From the NCBI GenBank assembly GCA_018389105.1, contig JACATO010000999.1:620001-684000 (forward strand): DNA of 64,000 nt. Direction: 5' to 3'. Of the stretch, positions 21,413-33,729 are shown piece after piece. Positions within the stretch are counted from its first letter, which is position 1. Each line of letters starts with the position of its first letter. Source of the DNA: Nautilus pompilius. Taxonomy: Eukaryota; Mollusca; Cephalopoda; Nautilida; Nautilidae. The position numbers and the translations under genes are program-made. The notes below the pieces were generated by a model that was not told the origin of the DNA, searched no databases, and saw only the letters and a program-made list of their open reading frames with translations.

Positions 21413-24400
21413 AAAAATTAATTTCCGAATTTTGTGCCTTTTGGTTTTCTTAGAATTATCAGGCACAATTTTCAACTATTTACTCTCAATGTTGGAATGT
21501 AAGAGACTTGTTGATGATGTGGGATGCAGAATGTGAACAGTTTGATGATGGTGCTAGTGAACTACAAAATCCCTCCAGGCATCCATGCGTGACGTAAGAT
21601 ATGACAGATACTGTGCTAGTACTTCGAAACACCTCACACAAGAGGGTTGACATGATACCAATATGATGGCACTATAAGCAAATAGCACTGTCATGGTAGA
21701 GTCCGTTTGTAGTTCTTATAAGTGGCTGCGGTTTCTAAATGTATACTGCACAGTGCCACTTTTGTTGGAGATTGTAGAGCGTAAACTGTTTCTTCTGACG
21801 AGAGCCCTGTGGTGAATCCTCACCTTTCTACTTGGAACCCTGCCTGACTTGAACAGGTAGGGTGACGGTCTGAGCAGCTTTCCCTTGAACTGCTGCTGGT
21901 TCCATTCTGTGGAGGTTCGGACGAGTGATGTTGCCAACCGAAGATTAAAGGGAACAGTGACAGAAAAGCTGTTACTTCAAAAAAAAACCTGCCACGAACA
22001 ACACAGGCATCGAGCTGAGTTTTCTCTGGAACCCCAGGTAATGAAATCTCAGAAAACACTCCAAGCCTGCAATCTTGGTGTACTGATTTCACCCACATCC
22101 AAAATTGATATTTTCAATTTGTCCAATATTCAAGTAATCATCCCAAGTAACATTCATGAAACTTGAGGATTTTCTGTAAATCGGATTAAGGATCAAACAC
22201 TTGTATCCTTTCTCTGAATGATTGACCAAATTTACATTAAAAGAATACTATTAGCTAACCTTAAATCATCAGATAAATCAATCCCAACATATCCAGATAT
22301 GTACTTCTTTAAAAACTTCAAAGTTATTATACAAGACAAACTAGAATCATACCTTGCAGATAGCATCTTGTCAACTGGTGCTTTCAACTGCATCCTTAAT
22401 TATGAAAGGATGGATTACTAACTATAGGGATCATCTATATGGGATATTGCAGCTGAAACTATATCTGCTCATCAACAGATCAGGTGCATATAAAGAAATC
22501 TGAAATATCTTGGTGTTGAGTTGGTACTTCTTGTCACAGGTAGTTGTATATATCTTGACGTTTTCATACACGCATTCTCTGATAGAACAGTGTAGCTACT
22601 AGATTGGGTGATGTACCAGGGACATCCAAATGAAGCACAGCTGAAATAAAATTGCTGTAGCTCATCGTTGGTACATTACAGTAAAATAACCATGCTCCAG
22701 AACAATTCATAAGATTATTCCTCGAATCAATCACTGTCGGGTAAGTCAACGAGAAGCCAGTTAATTGGAAATTTAAGAAAATCCTCACAAAGTCAGACTC
22801 TGCTGATGCAAACTTCTGTAAGTATTGGAGAATTGAAGAATGCAAAAGCTAAGGTTTCCAAATCCATTTCTGATGGGATATAGGTCAGACACAAGCTATA
22901 ATGTCAGCAAAGAACATTGTCACACAGAGCAAAGTTAGGAAAGCAGCATTCACAATAGTTCTAACAGACAAGTCTCAATTTATTCAGAAAAAAACCATGG
23001 CTGGCCTGGTGGGGCAAGTCACACATGACTAAGACCAACTTACCCACTCCTGCTCCTCAGAGCACTCAAAGAAAATAAACTTACTTTTCTTTCCTACCTC
23101 CAAGGGCTACCAACTCTGACGTTCTTAGGTTCTTAATTCATTCACACATGGCTACAGCACCCAGATGTAAAACTGGTCTAACTACATTACAACACTTTTC
23201 AACAATCATCATAATTAAAATTCTTTTAAGATATAATAAAAACATTTGCAACGCTCACACTGGCACCATAGGAAGATGCTTTTTCATCAACCAATCAACC
23301 AAGCGTAGAGCAAGTGCAAGAAATTTTTTATTACAGTTAAATCTAGCACATGTTTAAAGCCCATCAAATAATTTTCCAAATTATATTGCTATAAACACTC
23401 TTGGAATATTAAATTCCCTCACTTATTTTACTGTGTGCTTATCCACATGGATGGGATGAAGGTAGTTGGTACAAAATTTAATCAATGCCAAGGTAAACTA
23501 GTTTTATTTGGCACATCAGTTTGTGCTGCCAATCAACACACAGGTTAGGAACAACAGACATTACTGACTTCTCAGCACACAGTTAAACGATTTACTACAA
23601 TTTTCCAGCAACAGAAAAAAAACAAACAAAAAACTGTCCATTTAATGGCATTTTTCTAGTCTATACCAAAATAACTGAGATTAATACATAAAGAGGATGG
23701 TCCTAATATTGGGTACATCATTATTCTAGATAGTGACTTTAATGTGTTCTGGCATGGATTTCACAAGATATTCTGTGGCACTCAGAGTCATTCTTGATTC
23801 TGAGATAGTAATTGTTCAATGGGAATAGAGATGAAGGAATTGGATTGGACAGGAAAGGTGTGAAGTCGTGTGTCCTCAAAACCACTGCTGAAAAATAGAC
23901 ATTTCGTCTTTATGCAGCCCTACAATAAGATGAAGCGGGGCACAAGAATAACGTCTTCACACCAGCTTCAGCAGCCTGGTCCCATGTAGGTGGTTCAGTA
24001 CTTCATGACCTGTTTGTGGCTAGTGGTGGTTTTCAGCAAACAACACCAACATGGTTATAGAGTTTCTCCGGATGGACGTGCTCACTACAGCCACTACAGA
24101 GGGAGCTTGATGAACAGACAGACATCCACTATCAATCCAGTTTTTAAGTCCCCAATATCCTTCTGTTATGACTGATGGATAGTTGTATACAAGTCTCACA
24201 TACATACATACAAGTGTAGGTGTAGTGGATCCAATGAATGTGTGTATACACATCTGGTAGAATATGGAACTTTCCATTTTTTCTTTAAATAGGCAGAGCA
24301 GTACGAGATCTTATCAACAGCTAAAGGGAAATAACTCGATGAGCATTAATTCCACAGTAATATTAATTGTATAAAAGTGAACTATTCTCTCATTTCCTTT

Positions 24401-24779
24401 TCTTTTATTGTTGACAAATATTCTTTTAAGTTACATACAAAACTCAGATGTTTAAAAACCATATTCAACAGTAGCTAATCAAAAACCAATGGTACACTTT
24501 AGATTAGTAACAACAGTTAATTTAAAGCTGTCTCATTAACCACACTATTAATAAACACTCCTGCTATTTATCATGGGTGTTTACGATTTCAAACTGATAA
24601 CTGCTGTAACAAAAAATAATGTTTTTAGATTTTCCTTCTTTATTTAGGCTCCATGGATTTATACTCTATTACCTACACCCTGAACAAGCAATTATTTTTT
24701 AACATTATAGAATGAAAATAAATCTATACAGTATATTCATACACAATAAAACTTGAAAAATTCAAGGTGAACAAAAATC
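21413..24779. other. Intergenic, no gene seen
   Basis: About 3.4 kb in which base composition changes from the GC-richer left third to AT-rich sequence. Short open frames occur (for example 21820-22098 and 22564-22845, both -), but none resembles a known protein or is joined to others by splice signals. It may contain decayed transposon sequence. Confidence 0.4.
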
Positions 24780-24785
24780 TTTATT
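24780..24785 (-). terminator. Poly(A) signal of SDHC
   Basis: AATAAA on the - strand, about 240 bases past the SDHC stop codon. It is the first canonical signal I noticed downstream. Confidence 0.5.
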
Positions 24786-25022
24786 CAAGAGAAACAACAC
24801 AATTTTAGTTATTATAACAGCACTTTTTTGTGCATAATTAAATGATTTATACAAAATAAACAGTTTATACAGAAAAAGTATCTGCTACTCTCTTCTCTTC
24901 ATCTACTGTTCAGAAGTTAGCACAAAGCTAGTAATCCCAAATATGAGCCACATAGAAACTGGTCAAATTAGCAAAACTGCGAGAATACATTGTTTTTACA
25001 TCATCATCATTTTGTAAGTCAG

Positions 25023-28000
25023 CTAGAGTGATGCAAAAATAGCTGAAACAGTTAGTGCAAGAGCTGTAACAAAGTAGCCAGACTTATACAGTGTCTTCAG
25101 ATCAAATCCCAAACATGCATCCCAGGCCTAAAAAGAGAGAGAGAATTTTTTCTCTTTTCCTTTGAAACAAAAACTGTTTAAATTGCAAAAATGAAATAAC
25201 TCCTAAAATTGTTTGTCTTTTTTTCCTGTATAAAGGGAATAGTTATACTTTTAATAAATTAACCTCAACACAAGGCAGTCTGACAGACGTTTTAATGCCA
25301 TTATATGGCTAACAAAAATCTTTGCAAAGTCAAGACTGATTTGAAGTTTTACGTGCAGTAGTCAGATTACTGGAATGCTAAGAGCCTGAATTTGAATTCA
25401 GATGTGAATAGGTTAATTGGGTAAGCTATTCTAGCTGCCTTCAACATGTAATAATGAAAAGTTCTAGGTGGTTTTATTTTTAGGTCTGCTGAAGTTAAAG
25501 TGCACTAGCCACTTAATACAGAAATAAATTCCACAATGAGTTTCCAGTGTTGAAGTATAGGTTGAGTGTGTTTTTAAAGTAGTTCTTCCTTCTAAGCAGC
25601 TCCTCTTACACTAAAATCTTAAAGTGCTATAGATCAAGAAGATAAAACAAAACAAGTCCTTACCAGATGTCGAATTCCATTGATATAGTGGTAAACAACA
25701 GGGAAAGCTATTATGAACTTGACACCTGTTATAAGAGCCGGATTTAGCTGCAAGTCTTTCACCAGTTGAAGATAGTGAGTGAAGTCTCCAGGCAGCGTCA
25801 GCAAAAGAACTGAAACACTGGAAATAGCTGTAAATGTAATAAAGACTTTTTTTTTAAAGTTCTCTTAAAGTTAAATATCCACCTCCTCATTTTGCCTATT
25901 TATATAATTCACACACACACACACACTGTTAAAACAAGTGCATGTACAGAATCTGAAGTTTCTACCTGTTAGTGACATGAGATAATATTCCTACAATGGA
26001 ATGCTATAAGAGTCAACCAATCTCTTGGTGAAAGATGTTTGTAAAATGATAATCTTTTTTTAAATGACAGATCCTGGATACTACAATTGCAATAAGCCAT
26101 GCAAGTTATATATATATATAAGTTTCAGTAGTATTGCATCATGAGGTAACTTATTTATCAATTAGTTTCAGATTCCATACACTTGTTTAAAGAAAACAAG
26201 GCGCTAATATATAATAAACAAATAATAAAAATAGCAAAACAACAAACAAACAGAATATTTCAAACTTACATTAGTTCATCGACTCAGGCACAAAAGATAC
26301 AAAACAAAAAAATACTGAAAAAATGCTGCTTTGTATACATTTGAGGAAAAGAAAAAAATACAAATGTAAATTCAAGGAAAAAATAGTATTATTTTCAGCT
26401 AAAAAAAGGAATCCAAATGTTTGATAAAAATATTCTTTGATTTGCATTTTGAAATCCAAACAAGATGTGGCCAATATTCTGATGTTATCTTAAACAAAAC
26501 AGTGATATAAATTAAGAGAAATTTGATTCAGAAAGACTGAATTTCTCAGCTGGACATGTGTGATATTAACTTGGTATCAGTTCTTGCAGTATTTTTTTGT
26601 TCCTGAATTGGGTCTTCAGAAACTATGAAAATACTTAGAAAGAATTTTTCTATTTACTATTTACATAACTGCTTTATACACAGCTGTTTGGTATTCTTAG
26701 TTAAAATTTAAAATACATTGCTGAAAATATTTTTCTCTCTCTTTCTTTATATACCCACACAAGAATCTTATGGATTCATTAGTAAAATCACTCCATATTC
26801 TATACCTAAATCATCTAATGCATATAGTTGTTTTTTTTTTCTCAGCACATCCCCATTATAAAATCCATGTACCTACAAAGTTTAATTTGGAATTTTTGAC
26901 ACAAAAAACATCTTACTATCAAAATATTCTCCTTTTATACCAATGAATTATTTTGTTGGTAAGTCTAAAATGATGGCGCTGCTGCTGCTCTCTCTCTCTC
27001 ATGCCGTCATCTCTCTTTTCTTTAAGAAAAACTTAACATTGAATTTAGTTTAGTAGTTGCAAGGAGACGAGAGGAAGCCATTTAGTTAATGCACCCATCC
27101 CCCTGGAAAAAGTGAAATTAGAATAGTTATATGAGGTTATTTAACACCAAGCTATAGCAGCGTAATAAAGTTTTTTTGACTAAGAAAAGAAATTACAATT
27201 AAGTTGATTGGTAATCACCATTTTTCCATTACTAAACACTTACTAAGAGACATTACAATGCCAGTAACTCTGTGACAAAGGGACAGCATGGAGGTCAGCT
27301 GAGGTCTGAAAAGAAATCATCAAAAATGAATCCAGATTATTACTATTTTAAAAAAAAAGAAGAAGAATTTTCTCCAGTGAAGCTTCCTAATTGCAAGAAA
27401 ACAAAAGAAACAAAGCTAAATTCTGCAAGTAAATGATTCAGTAAGCAGATTACTTCCAGGTGGAAGTGTTTTTTGCAAAAACCAAAATGTTTATTGCTTC
27501 GAGGAAATCCTCCCTAGACTGTTAAAGGGTTAAAGGACTACAAAATAGAGCAAGGGCTAACTGTAACTTCACATTACAACAAACACAAAAGGAAGGATGA
27601 TTTTTATTTTCCTCCTTAATTGTGATTGGCTTTGTTTCTTGAACATCCATAAATGGAACTTTAACCAGTTATTCTTCAGCTTCAGCAAAACGTGAAGTCA
27701 TTATTTTCAAACAGGATTTTAAAGCAGTTTTGATTATCTGCACCTATATTTGCTACAATGATACTTTACTTGACAAAGGCTAAATATGAACATTGTACAG
27801 AAAATCATGAGCTCCAACCCTCCGAAAAACAAATGCTATATGGACAAACCTGTGATTTTGTTCGCACAAAAAATACCATGTTGCCTCTATTCATGAACTT
27901 AAATAGCATACTTGTTACTTCATAGGTGACAGCACAACAGTCATTTACCGTGAATTATATTCAAATAAAGAGTTCTTCAAAAAAGATGATGTCAGTACTA

Positions 28001-31000
28001 AAAACAATCATGTGCCTAGTGAGTCAAGCATTAATTATGCAAGTGGTGTTAATAACCTTGAAGACAAACCATGTTCAGGCAGTGATGAACCAATTCTAAC
28101 AGTTGACTTCTTTTAGGGTTTTTTCCAGGTGTTTCCATGAGGTGTTACATTTCGTCCAAAGAGTGGTTGTTACATAATTAATTAAGGCTCATTACTTTCA
28201 GTATGACCCTTAAAACTGTTGACCCTGTCAACATCATCATCATAGTAAGTTTAGGATGATCTTACTTGTAAATTGTCAGGTGAGGTGACAGTGGTCTCTT
28301 TAGGCGCCTGTTTTTGTTCCAGAACTCTCTCATCTCTTCATAGACAGATGAGGATGCAGATGCTACAGGAATGCTGAAAAAGTAACAAACAGTAGAATAT
28401 ACTTTTTATAATGAGTCTCAGAGCGCTTAAGTCTCATTATGCATCTTTAAAACCATTTTGATCACAGAAAACCAATATAATTTTCAGATAAATAAAGTTT
28501 TATAAAAACAAGCAAATTATACACCAAGAATCTTTTACTTCAGCCAATTTTTAACCTTTCTGCAGGTGTTTTAAGAAGTATAAAAATTCAGAGCATATTT
28601 TTATTTTGCAATAATCAGCATTAACCCTTTCCTGGTCAGCAAGGCAATATTTTACATGCAAAAATGGTCAAACAATTTCCAAGGTGACTGAACAAAAATG
28701 CATCTACCTGATTAAAACTATTTAGAAATCATTAAGATGTCAAGGAATAACTCAAATAGCTCAAAGTTCAGTTAAAGAAAAAAAGGAAATACGACTAAAA
28801 CATAAAGGAAAGATTCAATTTATAGTGCTGAAAGTAAAAAAAACAACAGAGAAGTCGCTGTTTCAGTCACTGCCAATTCACATGGTCAATAAAACATAAA
28901 GCTGACAGCTGCAGATGGTCTCCACTTTGCAGCCTGAAGGGGTTTTGCAACCATTCCTGGGGCTGAAGCCACCCCTCCGACTCTCCTCAACGTCCTGCTG
29001 GAAGTCTTTGTAGGTGTTCAGTTTGTTTCTCTTTGCTTGAGGGGGGATTCAGAGTACAGTATGAAAAACATTGATAATGGCTGCGTGAAACACAAACTAC
29101 ACCAACTACTTCTAACAATACTTCATATCATTCTTCCCTAAAGGATAGTATGACCTGTGCTGACCTCCAAAGTCAGTGGGTAACGGCTGGTACATCATCT
29201 TTACACCACCTTTGCCTGGTGACCCTCAGAACTGCAGTTGGTGCTCAGCAGCATGGCATCCTGCTCATCATGCCACTTGATGCCAGGTCACCATTCCACC
29301 ACACCTCGCCCTCCCCCTGATACAGTTGGTGCTTGTTTAAGTCAGCAGGAAAACCTCTCCTGTACTTGTGAATAGCAGAGCAGGCATGAACCCTCTTCTT
29401 CCTCTATCTTTAAAACAAAGTAGAGGTGGTGTTCTTTCACACCTTCCACTACATGTACACCTAACCCTTGCTGAGGTTGGCACTGGGTCTTTCCCATGTG
29501 AATGCTGAAGTTCAGCATGAAGCCATTGTGCATATCAGCCACTATCTTCAGGCCCCACTTCATTGGTTTGATGAAGAGATACTGCTTCACGTGGTGCCTG
29601 CACATGAAAAGACTACCATAGCCTCATTGGTGCTGACCTCCTTGTGTGGCTGGTACCTAGCCTAAAATTCCTGGTGGTCATGTCAAGGAGAAACCTGACT
29701 TTGAAGAGGCAGTACCTGTCAGAGTCATCAGAGACAGGTCCCTGACTTTAATCAAAACAGGTGCCAATACTGAATTTTTGAATCTCTATGTTGCTCATTG
29801 TCATTACTTTTGACACTCCAGTAACACTAAGACTGTCATCCTCCTTCCAATAATCCTCAATAGAGAGTACAAAATTATAGTTGTGTTTACTGTTACAAAT
29901 GCTTACATCTCCTCCTATGGTGACTATCCAAGTGTTGTCAATTTTGCCTATCTACCTGTGGGTTTGTGTGGCGAAGCAATTAATTTCCTCAGCCAAGATA
30001 AAGAGAGATCTTCTGGTATCATCTTGTAAAGGACGTCCACTGGCCTTGTATTAGCAGGGATGGTCAGTGGACTGCAAAAATTCTGGCATGTTGATTGACT
30101 GCAGATCACTAACTTCACTTGACAACTTTGCACCCTTACGATTCTCACTTTCTACCCCTAATGCATTTCTTGATCTCTCTCCATCACTGTGCAACCAGAG
30201 ACCTCCAAATCATAGAGGGAAAGGATTCAGCATCAGATTCCATCGTGTAACAAGCAGATAGAGCAACGTGACTAGTAAAGTAACTCTTGCAGCAGGAAAC
30301 TAAGCACTAAGTAGCAACAGCAACCTGCATGTATTACCTATAGTATATTAAATGACTTCTCAATGCCTGACTGTTTTTGACCGATCTCCCAGAATCAGTT
30401 TCTGGTGGCTTACACAGGAAAGGATTACTGCACTTCATTTTTTCCATTTGCATTTCCAAATTTCCTTAACAATGCTGCTGTTGTAGCAAGTTAATGCCAA
30501 TGAGATACATCTGAAAGGAACTGGCACACAGGTGTTGGTGACTTCATTTTCTGACCATCTTCAACCGAAGCACTGTTCCTATATAGGTAGCACAAAAATA
30601 TTGGCACTCTTTCAAAGAATGGCATATTGTGAAACTAAAATTCTCTTGTAATTATCTCTCTCTCTTAGTGTACCTTTTTTGATTGTTTCACACGAACAAG
30701 AAAACCAAAACAGAATGTTGAAACTTACCCCAGTTTGATTAAAGAAAGTTGTGACCTCAACATGCATTGTCGCCCGAGAGTTCTTAAAAAGAGAAACAAT
30801 TAATAGAAGTACAAAATGAAGCTTATAATTGATTTTGTTTTTAAATCTAACAACATTACATTTAAATCTGCTACAGTAAAATAATTTCATCCTATGTTTA
30901 AGCATTTTTTCCACCAATCCTTGCTGTTATTTTTTTTTTTCAAAAACTTAGGAAAAATATCGTTCTCACAGTATGACAGTGGACCTTGAAAAAGCTGCAA

Positions 31001-32188
31001 ACAAGTTGGATTTCAGTGTAATAACTGTTGCTTTGATTTCTCACTAATACTTCTTACTCATTAATATTCATGCCAGAAAACCAAACTGTGGTATCTTTCA
31101 TTAGCTCCCGCTGTAGACTGGCTGAGAAACGTCATGGCTTTCCCATTTAATATAACCAAGTCTGTGCATACCACCAAAAACAAACAACAACAACACTCTC
31201 TGTGATCAGCCACCCTGCAAACCCATGTCCACCATCACTGAAATGTCAAACAATGATATGCCACAATCATAACGAATACAATTCTTCTGTCTATATTAAA
31301 ATATAGATTCTGGTTTTTTATTCAGTATAAATACAGACGGTAATGGTTTGTATTAATGATGGCAACGTTTAACTTAACAATGAAAGGAAATAACTTTAAA
31401 TACAAAATATCGCAAGTCCGTTACACTGAGAACCCTATATATCTTTTCATTAAATTTTATATTCTGATTATATATATAGAGGATTTTATTTTCAAAAAAT
31501 GTCTGGCATGATGTGCTGCATATTTCTGTTCCTGCACTATCGGGAGAGATTCAGCTGCGGCCCCCGGGGGGTTACCCCAGCCTTTACCAGAGCCCGGCCC
31601 CCCCCGGGGGGTTACCCCAGCCTTTACCAGAGCCCGGCCCCCCCCGGGGGGTTACCCCAGCCTTTACCAGAGCTCGGCCCCCCCCGGGGGTTACCCCAGC
31701 CTTTACCAGAGCCCGGACCCCCCCCGGGGGGTTACCCCAGCCTTTACCAGAGCCCGGCCCCCCCCCGGGGGGTTACCCCAGCCTTTACCAGAGCCCCGGC
31801 CCCCAGATGTCAAATGAAGGTCAATAGTAAAAGTTCCACTTTCATACTCGGGACAGGACTGTAGAAGAGGACTCAGGATGAGGAACATTACCCGGCTATC
31901 TACTGGGAGTCCGAACAACAATCCGACGATGACTACTATTATTATTATTATTATTACTGAGTCCCGTCGCTTACATTACAACTGTGAAGTCGGTCGGACT
32001 CACGGTGGGACTTCTGACGAAGTCCATTTCCCGTAACCGCGGAAGGTGAAAGCTGCCCCGTCACCCCTGGACATCGAGGACAATATAACCACTAACAAGC
32101 AGACACTCACACACAGAGCGAGGTGGTGGTTTTTGTTTGTTTGTTTGTTTAATTATCGACACACGTACCTCAACAACAGCGAAGCCAT
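25023..32188 (-). CDS. SDHC: Succinate dehydrogenase cytochrome b subunit (complex II, SDHC)
   Basis: Membrane anchor of mitochondrial succinate dehydrogenase; it helps bind haem b and ubiquinone in the inner membrane. Six coding exons on the - strand: 32188-32169, 30782-30729, 28373-28266, 27305-27244, 25827-25664 and 25127-25023. All have GT-AG ends and phases agree, giving 170 aa (human 169). Exon 1 encodes MASLLLR, like human MAALLLR, and begins the mitochondrial targeting peptide. Exon 3 has [10 protein letters not shown] and [11 protein letters not shown]. Exon 4 has SLCHRVTG, which holds the quinone-site Ser and Arg; the human sequence is SICHRGTG, so one Gly is Val here. Exon 5 has YHYINGIRH with the haem-ligand His. 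Three transmembrane helices are expected (exons 4-5, 5 and 6). The intron between exons 2 and 3 carries a piggyBac remnant, and that between exons 1 and 2 a GC-rich minisatellite. Confidence 0.97.
28900..30260 (-). mobile_element. Decayed piggyBac-like transposon
   Basis: On the - strand, conceptual translation in shifting frames gives pieces in piggyBac transposase order. [17 protein letters not shown] (near 29840-29790) is followed by a [13 protein letters not shown] segment near 29725. [23 protein letters not shown] (29587-29520) matches the family's KQYIPNKPHKWGFK region. Weaker matches continue to about 28900. Many stops and frame changes make it non-functional. It lies in the intron between SDHC exons 2 and 3, in the same orientation as the gene. 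Ends are approximate; TTAA target sites and terminal repeats were not identified. Confidence 0.75.
31557..31803. repeat. GC-rich minisatellite, about 40-bp unit
   Basis: Six tandem copies of a roughly 39-40-base unit (CCCCGGGGGGTTACCCCAGC followed by CTTTACCAGAGCCCGGCC). They vary mainly in the length of the C and G runs. It lies in SDHC intron 1. Open frames of repeated Pro-Gly-Tyr-Pro-Ser-Leu-Tyr are by-products; unit length changes would break them. Confidence 0.95.
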
Positions 32189-32200
32189 GTTTCCCTTCCC

Positions 32201-32226
32201 CCGGAAGCGGCTCGCCGCGCATGCGC
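32201..32226. promoter_or_regulatory. ETS/GABP site and NRF-1 palindrome upstream of SDHC
   Basis: CCGGAAG (32201-32207), an ETS/GABP (NRF-2) core, and GCGCATGCGC (32217-32226), the palindromic NRF-1 core, lie 13-38 bases upstream of the SDHC ATG. Both factors are known regulators of nuclear genes for respiratory-chain subunits. The match is by motif only. Confidence 0.65.
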
Positions 32227-32860
32227 GGGACGCTGCGGCACTTTCAAACCAAACGCGGGCCGCGCCATAAATTGAAATATGGGGACTCGCTGGTGAATGG
32301 TTTCCGCCGAGAGTTGGGTAAGACGTCCAGTCCACTGCTCGCTAACCCCAGCCCCTTCTGGCGGGCGTGATTCTAATGTAGGTGCTCGTTCGTGTTTTTT
32401 CGGCCCCCGCAGAGATCCCCCCACCCCCCCCCTCCGGAAACCCGAGTCATAAAGCGAAAGTAGAAGTCGATGGGGGTTTGTCTGATATGGAGCAGATAAC
32501 TGCGTTCGGGGCCGCTCGCCCCTGCGCTTTCCTTCCTTCCTTCCTTACCGGGGCCCGTTGACGTTTCGTCCCTTATTGGGGCGGCCCCAGCGCAACCGTG
32601 TTCTGACAACAAACGAAATTACGACGAGTGCTTTAAGCGATTCCTGGCAGACCTCCATCCCGAGGGGTGGGGGGGGGGACTAAACCCAGTCACTCCCCGC
32701 TGCATCGACTTGAAATTGCGTTTATGGAGCTTCCCGTCTGCTGCAGTCGACATGTTGTTCGAGAACGCGTTGGTGGAGTAATTCCGGAGGTCGGAGCTTC
32801 GTGCGAGTCCCCCCGACCGACCGACCCCTGTATGACTGTCCGTCCATCCATGGCCAAGCA

Positions 32861-33020
32861 TTCTCACCGCCGCTCGCCCCCACCCACCCCTCTACCTTAA
32901 TTCTCACCGCTCGCCCCCACCCCCCCCCCCTCTACCTTAATTCTCACCGCTCGTCCCCACCCCTCCCCTCTACCTTAATTCGAGCCGCTCGCCCCCACCC
33001 CACCCCTCTACCTTAATTCG
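32861..33020. repeat. C-rich minisatellite, about 45-bp unit
   Basis: Four tandem imperfect units with the core CTCGCCCCCACCCC, CTCTACCTTAATTC and then CACCGC or GAGCCG. It is inside the presumed CKS promoter or 5' UTR. Short proline-rich frames over it are not genes. Confidence 0.9.
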
Positions 33021-33729
33021 AGTTTCGAACTCTTCGGTCTGGAAGTCCCTCATACCTCCTGGGCCTTTCAGGGCAAAGTTAGCCGGGCACTGGGAGCTTT
33101 GAAGAATCAATCAGTCACAGCAGACCCCTTATTTAAAAACGTGCCACCTGAGTCTGGTAATGTAGTTGGTATTGTCTCTCAAAGTAATAATTAAAAGTCT
33201 GCAGAGATCAAGCTCTGGTAATGCATCAGTGCTTTACAGCCGGTGCTCAAATGTACCAGTTTGTTTTTGGATGCTTTAATTACAGGTGTGCCCAGGTTTT
33301 AGAAAGCATAATTGTTGTAACTATCACACGTAGGCTGCAGTTCTTCTGCGAAATTCCCTTTTATAACTTGAATCTGCTGAATTGTTAATGACAATTTATA
33401 AAAAGGAAAACAAAAAAATATCTCCTTTCTATGTCGTCGATTGGTTTTAATTGATTTGTGTGCAGAAAGAAAGAGAAAAAACAACAAAAAACACTTTCAG
33501 TTAATTTGCTAACAACCTTTTGGATCTGTTAAAACCTTTTTAGTTTCACATAATCAAGTTGCTGTTTACGTTAATGACCAAAAAAGGTATATGGCTATAA
33601 AAAATATTTTTGTTCTGAAATAGAATTGAGTTTTCATTTTTATTTATTTTTTTTTTTGTTTTTCAGATAGCAGTCATTCTTTTGGTAAAGTTTAATTAAC
33701 ACTGGGTACAACAAAGTGACGAAGAGAAC

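Larger units (their letters stand above)
32190..33060. promoter_or_regulatory. CpG-rich bidirectional promoter region for SDHC and CKS
   Basis: A GC- and CpG-rich block in otherwise AT-rich surroundings. It lies between the SDHC start codon (32188, -) and the coding start of CKS (33730, +). A likely CKS 5' UTR exon begins in or near it: a polypyrimidine tract and TTTCAG end at 33666, just before the exon that holds the start codon. The divergent layout suggests a shared promoter. Confidence 0.65.

Noticed and set aside
31499-31864. Proline-rich tandem-repeat protein frame over the minisatellite
   Set aside because: The 39-40-base units vary in C and G run length and would shift the frame. 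It lies within an SDHC intron and shows no sign of selection.
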